Assembly (NCBI RefSeq): GCF_037038585.1 | Contig: NC_092525.1 | Coordinates: forward strand, 30,220,367 to 30,284,366 | Reading direction: 5' to 3' | Origin: Patagioenas fasciata | Lineage: Eukaryota > Chordata > Aves > Columbiformes > Columbidae | Length of the DNA stretch: 64,000 nucleotides | In this document: positions 63,133 through 64,000 of the stretch, one piece after another | How the letters are laid out: each line of letters opens with the position of its first letter | Numbering within the stretch: the first letter of the stretch is position 1 | Translations under genes and position numbers: made by a program | The notes under the pieces: generated by a model | The model's database searches: none | What the model was told of the DNA's origin: nothing | The model's input: only the letters and a program-made list of their open reading frames with translations

Positions 63133-64000
63133 CTGAAGAGTGTATAAAAGAAAATAAAGGATAGAGGAGATGCAGAGGGGTTAAAAGCCAGGCATCAGGG
63201 TTGGCCCATGCTCCTTCAGGCAGAAGTAGTGTCAGGTGTGTCGGAAAAAAATGACCACTGACTTAGCTGAGCATCAAGGCTCTGCGCTGGTCTAGGCAAA
63301 GCCAAGATAACTGCAGACAGTTATTAATGGGACTGAAAAAGGGGATCAATCAGTACTGATCTCCCTTAGTAATTCCTACCAGCATCAAGAGCACCAGCCA
63401 ATTGTCCATGCAGTTAATGTAGTGAGCTTGCTGACTGTGAATATGTGTTGTGTATGTTGTCTGCATTTAAGGGTCCTTGTGCATCAGAATGGGCTCACAC
63501 AGTATGGAGTGGAAGAAGAGTGGCTGTGGGGTGCATAAGGGTATGTGCTGATTTGGCAAAGGATATAAATAGGTTGAATTCCTGGGTTGGTAGTGGCAAT
63601 GATCAGAGTGCCTTTCGAATGAATAATTGAGTATAGGGCGGTCAAAATTTTCCTCTCAGCAGTGACATAATATGGTGTAGTATGTGCCAATATTTGATGA
63701 AGAAAACACATTTGGGATCGTCCAAGCTGCCATTAGGCTCCTACAGCTGCTTTCAGAGCTCTGAAAGCTCTATTTTGGATTGAAAAAAAAACACCCACAT
63801 TTGAACGTCACCTGTCAGGGGTTTTGGGGACAGAAGTCACAAAAGGAGGATCAGTCAGAGATAAAGATCAAAACTACAGAGCGACAAAACATGCTTGTCC
63901 CTGGATATCCTGGATCAGAGTATCTGCTCAACACCTTGGTTTGCTTTGATGGCTAGCACTGACACTGAGATGCTGCTGCCTTTTCAGTAACAAAACTCCA

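Overview
The window is vertebrate nuclear DNA, almost certainly from a bird. It has single short exons tens of kilobases apart, a CpG-island promoter, AT-rich introns, CR1 retroposon 3' ends with the ATTCTATG-type tail, and an endogenous-retrovirus LTR family I recognise from Neoaves. I see no prokaryotic gene, operon, rRNA, tRNA or CRISPR array, and almost all open reading frames are chance frames in non-coding DNA.

Layout: positions 1-8190 are upstream intergenic sequence with one probable antisense LTR (about 885-1585). A CpG island (about 8190-9340) carries the promoter and first coding exon of DPYD (dihydropyrimidine dehydrogenase, the first and rate-limiting enzyme of uracil and thymine breakdown) on the plus strand. 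Coding exons 1, 2 and 3 lie at 8758-8796, 27839-27949 and 52750-52832. Their lengths (39, 111 and 83 nt) and phases match human DPYD. Together they encode residues 1-77 plus two bases of codon 78, ending just before the first iron-sulfur cysteine. Intron 1 is 19,042 bp and intron 2 is 24,800 bp. Intron 3 runs off the right edge, and I found no exon 4.

The introns hold mobile-element remains: a solo LTR inserted into a small palindromic TA-flanked element (22.2-22.6 kb), a decayed non-LTR reverse-transcriptase remnant (36.9-38.15 kb), an antisense ERVL-like solo LTR with a perfect 5-bp target duplication (43.65-44.24 kb), a sense CR1 3' end (54.9-55.1 kb), and an antisense CR1 3' end split by a short hAT-like element (56.58-57.07 kb). 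Other notable sites are two palindromic RFX/X-box motifs, a G-quadruplex motif just inside intron 1, several hairpins, and recurrent A/C-rich low-complexity tracts.

I found no convincing new biological system. The best material for a second look is the two nested transposon insertions, the weak exon 1 splice donor in its G-rich setting, the RFX palindromes, and a compact self-complementary block at 32.6-32.75 kb.
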